Shown here: piece after piece, positions 23,519 to 33,693 of the stretch
Numbering within the stretch: position 1 is the stretch's first letter
How the letters are laid out: every line of letters begins with the position of its first letter
Assembly: GCF_000699445.3 (NCBI RefSeq)
Contig: NC_067196.1
Coordinates: 60,765,364 to 60,829,363 of the forward strand
DNA from: Schistosoma haematobium
Taxonomy: Eukaryota > Platyhelminthes > Trematoda > Strigeidida > Schistosomatidae
DNA: 64,000 nt
Reading direction: 5' to 3'
Translations under genes and position numbers: made by a program
Notes under the pieces: model-generated
Told to the model about the DNA's origin: nothing
Seen by the model: the letters and a program-made list of their open reading frames with translations, nothing else
Databases searched by the model: none

Positions 23519-24094
23519 ATTACAGTCACTATTTCAACAATAAAGGAATACAGGCCCTTACTTTTAAGCTTCGTTTAGAAATGCTCAAATGAATAACTTA
23601 AATAAGCTACTTGAAATTCCTTTATCACTATCACATGAAAACCATAGTGAATTTCTTTATGATTTACGTGAATTAAAATTCATTTATTACGAGTAGTACT
23701 GTTCAGATTGGATAAATTGTCCACTCATTCAACTAGATATTAAAATTACTAGTGTAAAGTTTTTATTTTATTGTACCTATATTTTAATTGGTCTTGTTCA
23801 TATATCTTTGTAATATATAAGTGTACTCAAACTCTTTTCTTCATTTCTTCAAAATAATGGTTGACAAATAATGAAGTAAATAAGATAGACGACAAACCTT
23901 ATTTCCCGTTTTAGAAAACAAAGTAATAACAACAACAAACAGATTTGTATGTTGTTTTTAACGACAAAATAAAGCAATCTAGTGGAAAATGTAAGCAAAA
24001 AGACAAATCTATGAAAAGTCTTATCTAACCATACACTGTTCCCTTGTTTAATGGCTAACTATTAACTTCGCGATTTGTGTTTCACTTTCTTTAA
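23519..24094. other. AT-rich intergenic DNA, no gene seen
   Basis: No coding-like frame or assignable repeat. Confidence 0.5.
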
Positions 24095-24265
24095 TAGTCT
24101 AGAGGTTGAGCGTTCGAACGCGAGACCGAGGGTCTTGAGTTTGAATCCTTCGTGCGGGATCGTGGGTGCGCACTGCTGAGGAGTCCCACAATAGGGCGAA
24201 ACGGCCATTCAGTGCTTTCAGATTTTTAATGGTGGTCTAGCATACATCGATTCATGATTTCAATC
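24095..24265 (+). mobile_element. Hammerhead SINE, leaderless copy
   Basis: Begins inside box A (tagtctagaggttgag) and keeps a box B-like GTTTGAATCCT. The hammerhead region spans 24170-24215: stem I GCACTG/CAGTGC is perfect and CTGAGGA and GAAA are intact, but the cleavage triplet reads ATT (24207-24209) in place of GTC and stem II is GTCC/GGGC. The 3' end is at about 24265 (catgatttcaatc). Confidence 0.8.
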
Positions 24266-25361
24266 GGAAACCTTTTTTATAATTAATTAGCTGGATTTTT
24301 TCTACACCGAAGTGTTAATATTTACACTTAGACTCAAAACTAGTACTTTAAACGTCAACTTATTATCTGCTAATCTACTGAGTGAATGTTGTCAGTAAAT
24401 CCAACTAACAAATATCGAAGTGGATGACATATATGTCCTAAATTACATTGCTAGTTACAGACTTAAAGCTTGTAATTCCAAGTAATATCGGAGCGTCCGA
24501 TCAGAGAGCCCATATATTATAAGAAATTAATCGAATTCAGTCTCAGATATTAAAAAATGGAAAACATATCCTCTTTGAATTGTGCTTAGCAAAAAGTAGA
24601 TACATTTCTTAGGAAGTAAAAAATTATGAAAAAGATTAATAGCAACAAGTCTTCAGTCTATCATTGAACTTCGAATTATTGATCTTAATCTATCACTCAG
24701 AGAATGCAGATAATCTGTCAAGTCGTATATTATCATGGTTTTATGAGGCATTATAATGATCAATTAACATTCATAGTGTTTAACAGAAACAAAATGTTAC
24801 GACAATATATCAGTAATTTTAGGAAATTCTTCGTCAGTTATTTGACTTCAGATTATGCAGTGTTAAATCCATATGAGTTGTTATAGATTTATTTAGATCT
24901 CAGCTGTCACCCAGTGCATTTGGTGTATAAATATTTATTACACTATTTTAATTCTAAGTAAGGTTTCGGTAACCAGTGTTACCTACATGAAAGTATCAAA
25001 CTAAATTGCTTATTCTAAAGACATTATTCAGCACTAATGAACAGATGTTATAACACTGACTGATATACGAAATAAAATATCACTGTACAAATCGATAATA
25101 ATGAATCACTTATATAATCAACTACTGTAATTAGTTCATAGGTCACTGACATTTTTGAATAGATCTTTGTTGCGAAAGGCATCATTGACCTGTTCAGCGT
25201 ATTGTATTTCTCATATTTATGATTGCTAATTAACTGTTATCAATATTCCCTAATCGATTATTGTGAACAATCCAATCTTGAGGGAAATTACCAATAACCG
25301 AAAGATTATATTGATAAGTTTTCTAACAAATGATAATAAGAGTTTGATCTAGAGTTTCTTG
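24266..25361. other. AT-rich intergenic DNA, no gene seen
   Basis: No coding-like frame. Ends with the CTTG target-site repeat (25358-25361) of the solo LTR. Confidence 0.5.
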
Positions 25362-25877
25362 TGTTATAACTTGTGAACCTATGTGCCGTGTTATTGTATA
25401 AAGCAACGATACCGCCAATCAGAGAGCAGCGAAATTATCGATCGAACCAGTGACGCATAAAACACGTGTGAGAAGCCTAGGGTCCTGATTAGCCCTGCTT
25501 TTCGCCTAGACCAGCCAGTTAAGTCCAGAACACCAATCTCAGCCTCTGCAATATGAATCATTTATTTCAAACACACTGGGTTTATATACCAACCAGACAG
25601 ACCACAACGTACTAATAAAATATGAAATCACATTTGTACAAGAGTTAGCCAAATGTGGCTGTGAATGAGGGAGGTAGTAATTAATATACTGGATATAACT
25701 CGAGAATGGTAAATCGTATAATAATAGTTAATAAGTCCAAATGAAACTCATAATAAGAGGGACATGAGTATGAACAGTTTTGTTACATAACAATTACACG
25801 ATTAAAATATACTCATAGTATTGATCCATAAATGGATCCCCAAAATTACCATTCATTATTCTTATCGGGATATAGCA
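25362..25877 (-). mobile_element. Solo LTR, reverse orientation
   Basis: A 516-bp element beginning TGTTAT and ending in CA, flanked on both sides by CTTG (25358-25361 and 25878-25881), a 4-bp target-site duplication. On the reverse strand it carries a TATATAAA box (25581-25588) followed closely by AATAAA (25561-25566), the arrangement of an LTR with promoter and poly(A) signal. It is homologous to 28238-28717 in opposite orientation. No gag or pol sequence adjoins it, so it is a solo LTR, probably left by recombination. Family (Gypsy or other) not assigned. Confidence 0.75.
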
Positions 25878-26181
25878 CTTGGTAATTACTTCCAACTAGA
25901 TAAAATTGGACGATGATACATTCCAATGTATGATCACTGAGTGGTGACAAGTTTCATCTTTGGATTTAATGTTTTAGTGTTGATCAAATTTTACCTGTCA
26001 AGTTGCAATGTGGCCACCGATATAAGTGACTGTACATAGCATGGACTATGTTGCCAAGACAACTTGTTTGACCTAGGTTTTATGATAAATGTAAAGAAAG
26101 TATGTCTCATCACATGGCTGTACTGATATGATAAGATTCGGATTAGTTGACTAAATAAGTAGTGTAATTTATTCATCGGAA

Positions 26182-26424
26182 ATGAAATTTAGCGATTCGT
26201 TCATGAACAGTTTGTGTTTTCTCGGTTCAGACAATAATATAACTGTAACATTTCAGGAGGAAGAATGTATTTGTAAAATCTCAGCGAAAGAATTTGAAGT
26301 AAATCCAACGTTTCGTCTGGCAATCTGGTCCAAGCTTTTTCAAGGAAATATTTCTCGCATTAACTCGGCGCCCAAATACTGTGAAACTATTCGATCAAAT
26401 TTAGACGAAAATTCTTTTATGTAA
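26182..26424 (+). CDS. Candidate short gene or exon, unrecognised
   Basis: An 80-codon frame with an ATG start and base composition less AT-skewed than its surroundings (FLGSDNNITVTFQEEECICK ... FRLAIWSKLFQGNISRINS). I recognise no domain. It has no signal peptide or membrane segment. A good acceptor-like site (taacatttcag) ends at about 26257 and a consensus donor GTAAGT lies at 26440, after the stop, so the true exon, if any, may differ from the ATG frame. It could be a terminal exon, a decayed retrocopy or a chance frame. Confidence 0.25.
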   Translation: MKFSDSFMNSLCFLGSDNNITVTFQEEECICKISAKEFEVNPTFRLAIWSKLFQGNISRINSAPKYCETIRSNLDENSFM

Positions 26425-27024
26425 CATTTCAAGTTTATGGTAAGTAAAGTTTAATGTATGTGGTACTTGATCAGTGAGTAATTGAATTCTACTTTGGGAG
26501 TACAAGACATTGAACATTTATACACCTATACTGGATAGACCCCAGAATATTGAATATTCTTAGTGAGTACGGTATCAATGAAGTACTTAGTTGAACATAA
26601 CATTTCTTTGTTTAATAACATAATCCTTATTCAATACTTGATTGATTGATATTGGAAATTTTGTAATTTATCAAATTATTTATATAAATAAGTTTATTGA
26701 AAATATCCCATGAATTTCATGTCTATTCTTATTGAATATTGAGGTTTTGTCAATTAGAATAAATTTCTAAATCAATTAATACGTACCAATAAGATGGTTA
26801 AATAAATAAAAGGCAATGAAATCTGACTGAACCTATTGACCGTTTAATCACTAATAGCAAAAATGAAAAAAAAAAACAATTGGAGAAAAGTAATCAATAA
26901 AATGTTTGCAAATATCTATAATGCCCACTCATTCGCTCTCGCTAGTATGAAAATAATAATGATAATAATAAGTATTATTGTCAACCGCAAAGTATTTACT
27001 TACTAAGAGTTTGTTTGAAAAGAT
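26425..27024. other. AT-rich intergenic DNA, no gene seen
   Basis: Nothing beyond the GTAAGT motif at 26440 and short A-rich and AT-rich runs. Confidence 0.45.
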
Positions 27025-27241
27025 ATTTGAAGTTTAACATTAACACTATTGGATGCCTGTCAGCTCAGTGGCCTAGAGGTTAAGCGTTCGCGTGTGAGAT
27101 TGATAGGTTCTGGGTTAGAATCACACGAGAAGGAATCGTAGATGCGCGCTGGTGAGGAGTCCTATACTAGGATGAAACATCCGTCCAATACTTCCAGGTT
27201 TTTCATGGTGGTCTAACTCCAATTGGCTCATGAATCCAACT
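27025..27241 (+). mobile_element. Hammerhead SINE, short-leader copy
   Basis: Starts in the distal leader (gaagtttaacattaacac), then box A (cagctcagtggcctagagg), a degraded box B (GGTTAGAATCAC), and the hammerhead region at about 27145-27200. The core reads CTGGTGA (the first C-T-G shifted or mutated), the stem I strands GCGCTG/CAATAC pair poorly, and stem III is altered, so the ribozyme is dead. Confidence 0.8.
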
Positions 27242-27577
27242 ATTAAAAGATATTTTTTCTAAAAAATAGATAATATTTTCTATTATTATCAGAAATTCAT
27301 AATCATTTGATTGTACTTACATTTTTTTATTAGTATAAGCTAAATTTATTTATCAAATGAATTACTTCTAAATAAAAAAGATGACAAGCAACTCACTAAC
27401 ATTCAATAAACATCATAAATAATAAATAAAAAAACCAAGACATGTAAGTATGAATAGTTAGTACTGAAAAAGAAAACATGAAATAAAAGCTACACCAAAT
27501 GTAATCACTAAGGTTCGTTGGTTTGTTTGTTTTTGTTTCCCAGCATGACCATTACTTTTATTATTATTAACATTGAA

Positions 27578-28031
27578 GGCGAGATATCCATCTATCAATA
27601 AAAGGGAGAAAGTTAGGGGCGGTCAAACCAAAATGTGGCATCTGTGCTTGAAGTCATTAACTTCTAGTCTGAGCCATGTTGGTAGATGCAGAATACTTGG
27701 TTGGTGTCCGCGTGACTATCGTAACCAATGGTTGGAGACTCTTGGTGACATGGCTCAGAATCTATCACAATGGTGTCGGTGTATACCCTCCCTGTCTTCC
27801 CTTAAACTAAGAGATTAAAATCGCTTCATATCTTTCTTTCTACGAACTAATTCTTTCTTCCCATACTATATCCTTATATGCAATCTTTCTTCTATATATT
27901 ACCACCTCTGAATTAACTAGTTTTATGAATCCGGTGTCGATCTTGTTGTGTTAATGAGGTATGGCAACTTGGACTGATGCACATATATGTGCCTGGTCCT
28001 ATGTTGTAGCTGACTGACTGACTGACTGATA
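27578..28031 (+). mobile_element. RTE lineage B, 5'-truncated copy with tail
   Basis: Clear homology from GEKVRGGQTKMWHLCLKSLTS (about 27603) through SLSSLKLRD and stop (27816-27818), then the conserved 3' UTR and (TGAC)n. AACATTGAA at 27569-27577 recurs at 28032-28040, a 9-bp candidate target-site duplication; if real, the first roughly 25 bp (ggcgagatatcc...) are diverged or added element sequence. Frame intact in the part present. Confidence 0.8.
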
Positions 28032-28237
28032 AACATTGAAACATTATTTAACTGTTTCATTTATTTTTAGAATGAATGAATAAGAATCAAATCATTTTTA
28101 TATTGTTATTAGAAAATTTTCAAGTTATCCATTTATTAGAATTCACAATTGAATTTTGATCAGTCTTTATTGGTAAATGTATATTCTGAGAGGATTGGTT
28201 TTATATTAGCCATTTTGTCACAAATTATTTTAAATAG

Positions 28238-28717
28238 TGTTATTTACCGACAAGAATAGTGAATGGTAATTTTGGGGATCTATTGATGGACCAATACTAA
28301 ACGTATATTTCTATTGTATAATTATTAAGTAACTAAACTATGCATATTCATATTCCTGTTATTATAAGCTTTATTTTGACCCATAAACTATTATTATACG
28401 TTTTACCATTCTCGAGTTATATCCAGTATATTAATTACTACCTCCCTCATTCACAGCCACATTTGGCTAACTCTTGTACAAATGTGATTTCATATTTTAT
28501 TAGTACGATGTGGTCTGTTTGATTGGTATATAAACTTAGTATGTTTGAGATATAATGATTCATATTGCAGAGGCTGAAATTGGTGTTCTAAACTTAACTG
28601 GTTGGGCTAGACACGAAGCGAGACCAATCAGAACTCTAGGCTGCTCATACGGGTTTACGCGTCATTGACCCGATCGATAAGTCACTGCTGTCTAATCGGC
28701 GGTCACAAGTTATAACA
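28238..28717 (+). mobile_element. Solo LTR, forward orientation
   Basis: A 480-bp element with TGTTAT ... ATAACA termini, homologous to the inverted copy at 25362-25877. TATATAAA is at 28527-28534; the poly(A)-signal region downstream is mutated here (gagatataatg for gaaataaatg). Flanks are ATAG and AATA, so no exact target duplication survives. No internal retroelement sequence adjoins it. Confidence 0.65.
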
Positions 28718-29906
28718 AATATATATATGGTAGCTAGCAGCGAGTTTCAAGACGTATGTTTCTCTTGATTTCAGACTCATCAGTAAGATGTACATGCATT
28801 ACAGTATTCATGTTTATATTTACACTAGAACCTAGTACCTTTAACTTTAAACACCAACAAGTTATCCACTGAGATGCTTATTCAACAGGTATGATGTTTA
28901 AATTGTCATTACTATGGGTTTGAGTCCTTATTTTTGAAATGAAAAGCACTGCGTTCAAGTTCATTCCGTTTCATGTTTCACAAAATTCAATTAATTATTA
29001 GTGTATATCTCGATCATTTATTATTGCCCATAAATGTGGTATAAATGCTATATTTTTCTTAAACTAAGATAGAAGGTTAGTAGAATCTATTCAGTTTTCT
29101 TTAAACATCACGAAACAGAAAAAAACTGGGATGGTAGATTTATTCATCAATAAATATTTAATATTCTTTATTAATAAAATGCAAATCACTAATTGATTCT
29201 TTCTCCGAAAACCTTATTAAAACTCGTCATTTATGACAAACTGTCGAGTGACTGAATTTCTAAAACAATGTATCATACAATGAATTTATTATAATAAGGC
29301 AAATTGATAAAATATATGGTAACACGACTCTTAATAAAGAAACTAACAGTTTCCATATATTCAATCAGTGTGAATAATATTAAACACATTTTAAAGTGAA
29401 CTTAGCTAAATCAACGTTACATATTGGAGTAGTTGAATAGAATAATTTACTTGGAAATAATGAGCAACCTGAGAAAATCATACCCGACTATAATTGTAAT
29501 TCTCTTGATGTATTAAATATGAAAAGCTGATTTCTGATTTATAACATCACGTAAAAGTGATGTCACAACTAAGATTTTTAAAAAGCATCCGTCTTCATGA
29601 AGTTTCAGTCGATCACATCCGATTAGGAAATTCTCAATTATATCACCCACTTGTTGAATGTCTAATTTTAGTTCTCTGTGAATTGATGATTTGTTATTCA
29701 TTTGTAAACCATGAATGATATTCCAAAACTTTTAATCATTTGTGTATATGTTGTAATCGATTCATTCAAGTAATACTGTGTCATGTGTTGTTTAAATCAA
29801 CAACATTACGTAACTACTGTACCATCAACATTGAAAGACAGAAATCTTTGTTTCAAATGCAGCTTATCATCAATTCGACTATTGTTGACAATAATATAAC
29901 TCACTT
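28718..29906. other. AT-rich intergenic DNA, no gene seen
   Basis: No coding-like frame; a stretch near 28830-28890 (gttatccactgagatgc) resembles the unassigned repeat at 7460. Confidence 0.45.
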
Positions 29907-30001
29907 TCTAAAACTTATCAACATTTCGTTCTTACATAATTATATTTAAGACTTATCTCAAAGGTTTTATTATAGTTTCATCTAACAGTTTGATTCTAGC
30001 A
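29907..30001 (+). repeat. 95-bp direct repeat, copy 1
   Basis: Sequence from ctaaaacttatcaacatttc to tgattctagca recurs at 31266-31360 with few differences (a short TA-rich indel and several substitutions). It is not recognisable as part of any element; copy 2 abuts a SINE. Confidence 0.85.
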
Positions 30002-30575
30002 AAAGTAATCTACATCAAAATTACTAAAGATATAAAAAAAGGCTGAAAATTAAATATGTGCTAATCAGTTGTCCAATACTTGTTGAGATATTAGATTTAA
30101 TTCATCATGTGAATATAAGCCATTTGATATGTGAAATATGTGTTTTCACTGAGTGGCATGTGATGTATATCTATTTATGATCATGTATGTTATTCTCATA
30201 GAGATTCAGTCAATCATATTAGGCTTTAAGTTACAATATGGGTTATATTAGTTATTCTGGTTACTATAATGATAAAAATAAGCTAGTCTTGTCAAAGAAT
30301 GTAAAAAAAATAAGTAATTTTCTGTGTATAAGTTGCTATCCTAATTAAAAATCAACAGAGTGATAGTGATTAATTAAATATCTAAATGTATGCTGTGGCC
30401 TATGTAACTAATGATTGATATACATACAAATCTATACTTGGCATTGAATATTTTATTTCATTTATTTACTAAGTAACAATTACAGATGGAAAGGTTAATG
30501 AAATCGTTTCTTAAGTCATATCCAACCAAGGAACACATAGATTTAAGTGATAGGTTCAGTTCCTTACAGATTCTG

Positions 30576-30622
<47 letters not shown>

Positions 30623-31265
30623 ATTATCAAAGTACGACCAATAATTGTACTCTATCTTGTGTATTGAAATCATTCAGATTTTTCCAGTATAGAGCTTTTC
30701 CAATTATATACGTTTTGTATCTAATAAAATCAATTATATCTATTATCTACTTTTATAACACTTATTGTACTTCCTTTACATAATCATAACTATTCTTTAG
30801 ATTGATTATTTATTCAATATATTATAATCATAATCGATCAATAGTCCTTTAGTTTATGATATATATATCTGTTTATTTAAACTGAAAGATGCACTGTGAA
30901 CTATTGTTATATTTACCCAAATATAACCGGATTAAATCATTGAATAAATGACTCATCTATATATAAAAATATTATTGATCAATATAATTGATCAATAATT
31001 AAAATTGATTATAGATTCAATATTATTTGTAATGAATACTACAAGGTTAGTGTACATTATAGTTATAAAGAGCATGTTATAACATGGAATATACATGAGA
31101 TTATAATTTATTATATATATATACTAAAGTATCTTAGAGAAAAATAAACCAGAGAAGTTATTGCACTATCTTGACCTTTTCAATATTACATAGAAAGGAA
31201 CATAAGAATAAATATAATTATAATTTTTTTCTTAAAAGGAGAACTGATGATAGAGATAATACAAG
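30002..31265. other. AT-rich intergenic DNA with (TA)n
   Basis: (TA)n at 30576-30619 and several short TA-rich inverted runs near 30970-31010 (attgatcaatataattgatc). Frames crossing the (TA)n are repeat translations. No gene. Confidence 0.5.
30576..30619. repeat. (TA)n microsatellite
   Basis: About 44 bp of alternating TA. Confidence 0.96.
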
Positions 31266-31360
31266 TCTATAAAACTTATCAACATTTCGTTCTTATATAT
31301 ATATTTAAGACTTATCTCAAACGTTTTATTATAGTTTCATCTAACAGTTTAGTTCTAGCA
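31266..31360 (+). repeat. 95-bp direct repeat, copy 2, joined to a SINE
   Basis: Second copy of 29907-30001, ending in ttctagca directly at the first base of the SINE unit (31361). Its first ten bases TCTATAAAAC recur at 31771-31780 just after the SINE. Confidence 0.85.
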
Positions 31361-31770
31361 ACCTGTGAAATTTCCTAAAATCTCCACAAAACTCATTCTG
31401 ATAATAATCAACTGCTCACTAGTGACTGACTTCAAGAGAACCTCTTGGAGTTCTAGTGAGAAGCCGTCATCAGTGGAGTTCAACCAAGTCTGTTGTGAGA
31501 TATCAGCTCACTGAAGACAATGGTGTTCGGTGGCGCAACTTCGTGGATTGATTGAAGTTAGACATTAACACTGTTGGATGCCGGCTCAGTGGTCTAGTGG
31601 TTATGTGCTCGCGCGCGAAGCCAGTAGGTCTTGGGTTCGAATCCCGCGGGGGCGGTTTCGTGGATGCGCACTGCTGAGGAGTCGCATACTAGGACGAAAC
31701 GGCCGTCCAGTGCTTCCAGGTTTTCAATGGTGGTCTAGCTTCAAGTGACCCATGGTTTCAACCTGTGAAA
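31361..31770 (+). mobile_element. Hammerhead SINE, complete 400-bp unit
   Basis: The most complete unit. acctgtgaaa at 31361-31370 recurs at 31761-31770, giving a 400-bp period, as expected if the unit came from a tandem or circular template. Order: junction with ctccacaaaac, leader (31420-31560), box A (ggctcagtggtctagtggtta, near 31585), intact box B GGTTCGAATCC (31634-31644), hammerhead (31668-31713), and the conserved end (tggtggtctagcttc). Box A, box B and ribozyme are all well preserved, so this copy could be transcribed by Pol III. Confidence 0.9.
31668..31713 (+). ncRNA. Hammerhead ribozyme, best-preserved copy
   Basis: Stem I is a perfect 6-bp helix, GCACTG (31668-31673) with CAGTGC (31708-31713). 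The core is CTGAGGA (31674-31680). Stem II is GTC/GAC plus a mismatched closing pair (31681-31695), GAAA is at 31696-31699, stem III is ACGG/CCGT with no real loop, and the cleavage triplet GTC is at 31705-31707. Every invariant core base is present. The minimal stem III suggests that a dimeric fold may be needed for strong activity, as known for schistosome satellite hammerheads. Confidence 0.85.
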
Positions 31771-31888
31771 TCTATAAAACATTATATGTACAGGGAGGGG
31801 GGTTAAGGAAAATACTGGATTTTATAGGTTATGGTTTGTCCTTGAATAACTCCTTGTACATATATGTGTGTGAAAAAAATCGATAAGT

Positions 31889-32198
31889 CCTAGTGAGTAG
31901 CTGTGACTAGTGGAGCTAATCCGTGTCGGGTAGAGACAGGTATCTATCTCAGTACAATGGAAGATGGTCAGGCAATATAGTGGATTGGTTGACGTTAGAC
32001 ATTAACACCATTGGATGCTGGTTCAGTTGTCTAGAGGTTAAGCGTTCACGCACGTAGACTGGAAACACTGTGTTCTGATCCCGCGAGCGGGATCGTGGAT
32101 TCGCACTGCTGAGGAGTCCGACGATGGGACAAAACAGCCGTCCAATGCTTCTAGGTTTTCAATGGTGGTCTAAAATCAATCGATTCGTGATCTTAATC
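31889..32198 (+). mobile_element. Hammerhead SINE, second subfamily
   Basis: A different leader (gtgtcgggtagagacagg, gtcaggcaatatag) shared with the units at 39106 and 40412, so a distinct subfamily from the unit just upstream. Box B is degraded (GTTCTGATCCC). The hammerhead region 32103-32147 keeps GCACTG and CTGAGGA, but GAAA reads AAAA (32131-32134), replacing the invariant G12; this should abolish activity. Confidence 0.85.
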
Positions 32199-32225
32199 AA
32201 AAAAATATAATATGTACTTCATAGA

Positions 32226-32273
32226 GTTTTGTTCTCTGAGCTGAATGGTTTGGTCGTGGTCAGAGAACAAAAC
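32226..32273. repeat. Perfect 14-bp hairpin in an unclassified repeat
   Basis: Arms gttttgttctctga (32226-32239) and tcagagaacaaaac (32260-32273) are exact reverse complements around a 20-nt loop. The surrounding segment to about 32312 resembles 21395-21465, where the loop-equivalent sequence lies in the opposite orientation. Confidence 0.85.
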
Positions 32274-32312
32274 CCCATTAAAATTATCCATCTGAGCTAC
32301 AAATCTTTTCCA

Positions 32313-33626
32313 TCATCTCATATAATATGTACACTAAATATTATAGTTGTTTTATATGTCAGTACTCATATTACAGAAGCTTGCACAGTATCGTAGACTA
32401 AAAGTTATGTGCAAAAATCCAACCATCTAACTTCTTAACATTTCGTTTCTCTTATACTAGTAGTTAAATTGCAAATTTATTGATAGAATTGGTTGAGAAC
32501 TATAAAGGACTAGACAGACATTAGATTGGTCACTGTACAGTAATTAAGTTTATTTTCAATTGAATCTCGACAGATTTCATAACGGTTCACTGAGTAAAGT
32601 AATGCGTCCTATGACTTAAATTCGTCCAGTCATATTTTATACTTAGACTCTAGGACATGTAATAAATTCAACATTTTTTTAAAAAGTTTACTAGAAAACA
32701 GAAAAGCAAATAGAAAAACAAAATTATCATTGTTGTATTTATACCGAGATAAATAAACAAGGTAAAGTTATGATCAAGTCAAATAGATCAAATTGTTAAT
32801 AAATTATAGAGAGGAAGAGATAACTAATAACTGTGTAAATTATTTGCATATCGGTATATGTACCAATAATTATATTGAGGTGACAGTTGTTCCATGTTAA
32901 TTTAAAGCCCTAAATCCCTAATACAATCCAACTGAAAATTTTCCGGTCCTGTAATGAATTCATCATCATGATATCAGTGAGTCGAATAATGATGGTCAAT
33001 ACATTAGAGTTTCGGTCGAATAAAAAGTAACATTCAATAATAAACGAATCAAACTGTTAGATTGTCAGATTTATCAAAGCAATGGTTATTAAATGTCTGA
33101 AACATTATTTCCATTTTCAGAAGTTTGTATTCAAAGTGATCTGCTTCTCCATGCCAGGATAATACAAATGTTATTTCAGAAAGTAGTTTTTGTCGTGACT
33201 TTCTTTTACATAGTCTTACCATTCGTTTAATTCTCTTATAAAATATAATTTTACTTTAAGCTAACTCTGCTTAGCGCATGTTATTTGGAACGATTATTAA
33301 CACTCCTTTTATTTCTGTCATTTCATTAACTAAGTTGCTGATTACATACTTTTATCCTTTGTAACCTTCGTAATCGATATTCTGGAACCTTTTTCTATAT
33401 ATGATATTGATTTTTAATATTTTTATTTGTTCTTTTTAATATTATGTAAATGTTCACCATATTATACTGATCTTATAGACGACTTCATAATCATAAATTT
33501 CTTAGGCTTTCTTTATAATTTTGATTTTGAAATATTTCAGATTGTAAACAGCCGATAAGAACTGAACGAATTAAACTAAATTCAAGATATTCTGTTCGAA
33601 TTGTTAATTTAAGGAAGTACATATAT
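32313..33626. other. AT-rich intergenic DNA, no gene seen
   Basis: No coding-like frames or assignable repeats. Confidence 0.5.
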
Positions 33627-33693
33627 GTTGGATGGAGAATGATGGTGAGCGGCCTATGCTCCTTCACGAGGAGTAACAGGCGTAAGTAAGTAA
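33627..33693 (+). mobile_element. RTE lineage A, minimal 3' end insertion
   Basis: About 67 bp only: gttggatggagaatg ... ggagtaacaggcgtaagtaagtaa, matching the last coding bases and tail of the 18440 copy with one or two differences. An extremely 5'-truncated insertion. Confidence 0.85.

Noticed and set aside
25362..28717. One complete LTR retrotransposon bounded by the two LTRs
   Set aside because: The LTRs are in opposite orientation and the interval has no gag or pol sequence; the left one has its own CTTG duplication.
31585..31650. tRNA gene
   Set aside because: Box A and box B are present, but the flanks do not form an acceptor stem and the sequence recurs as part of the 400-bp SINE unit.
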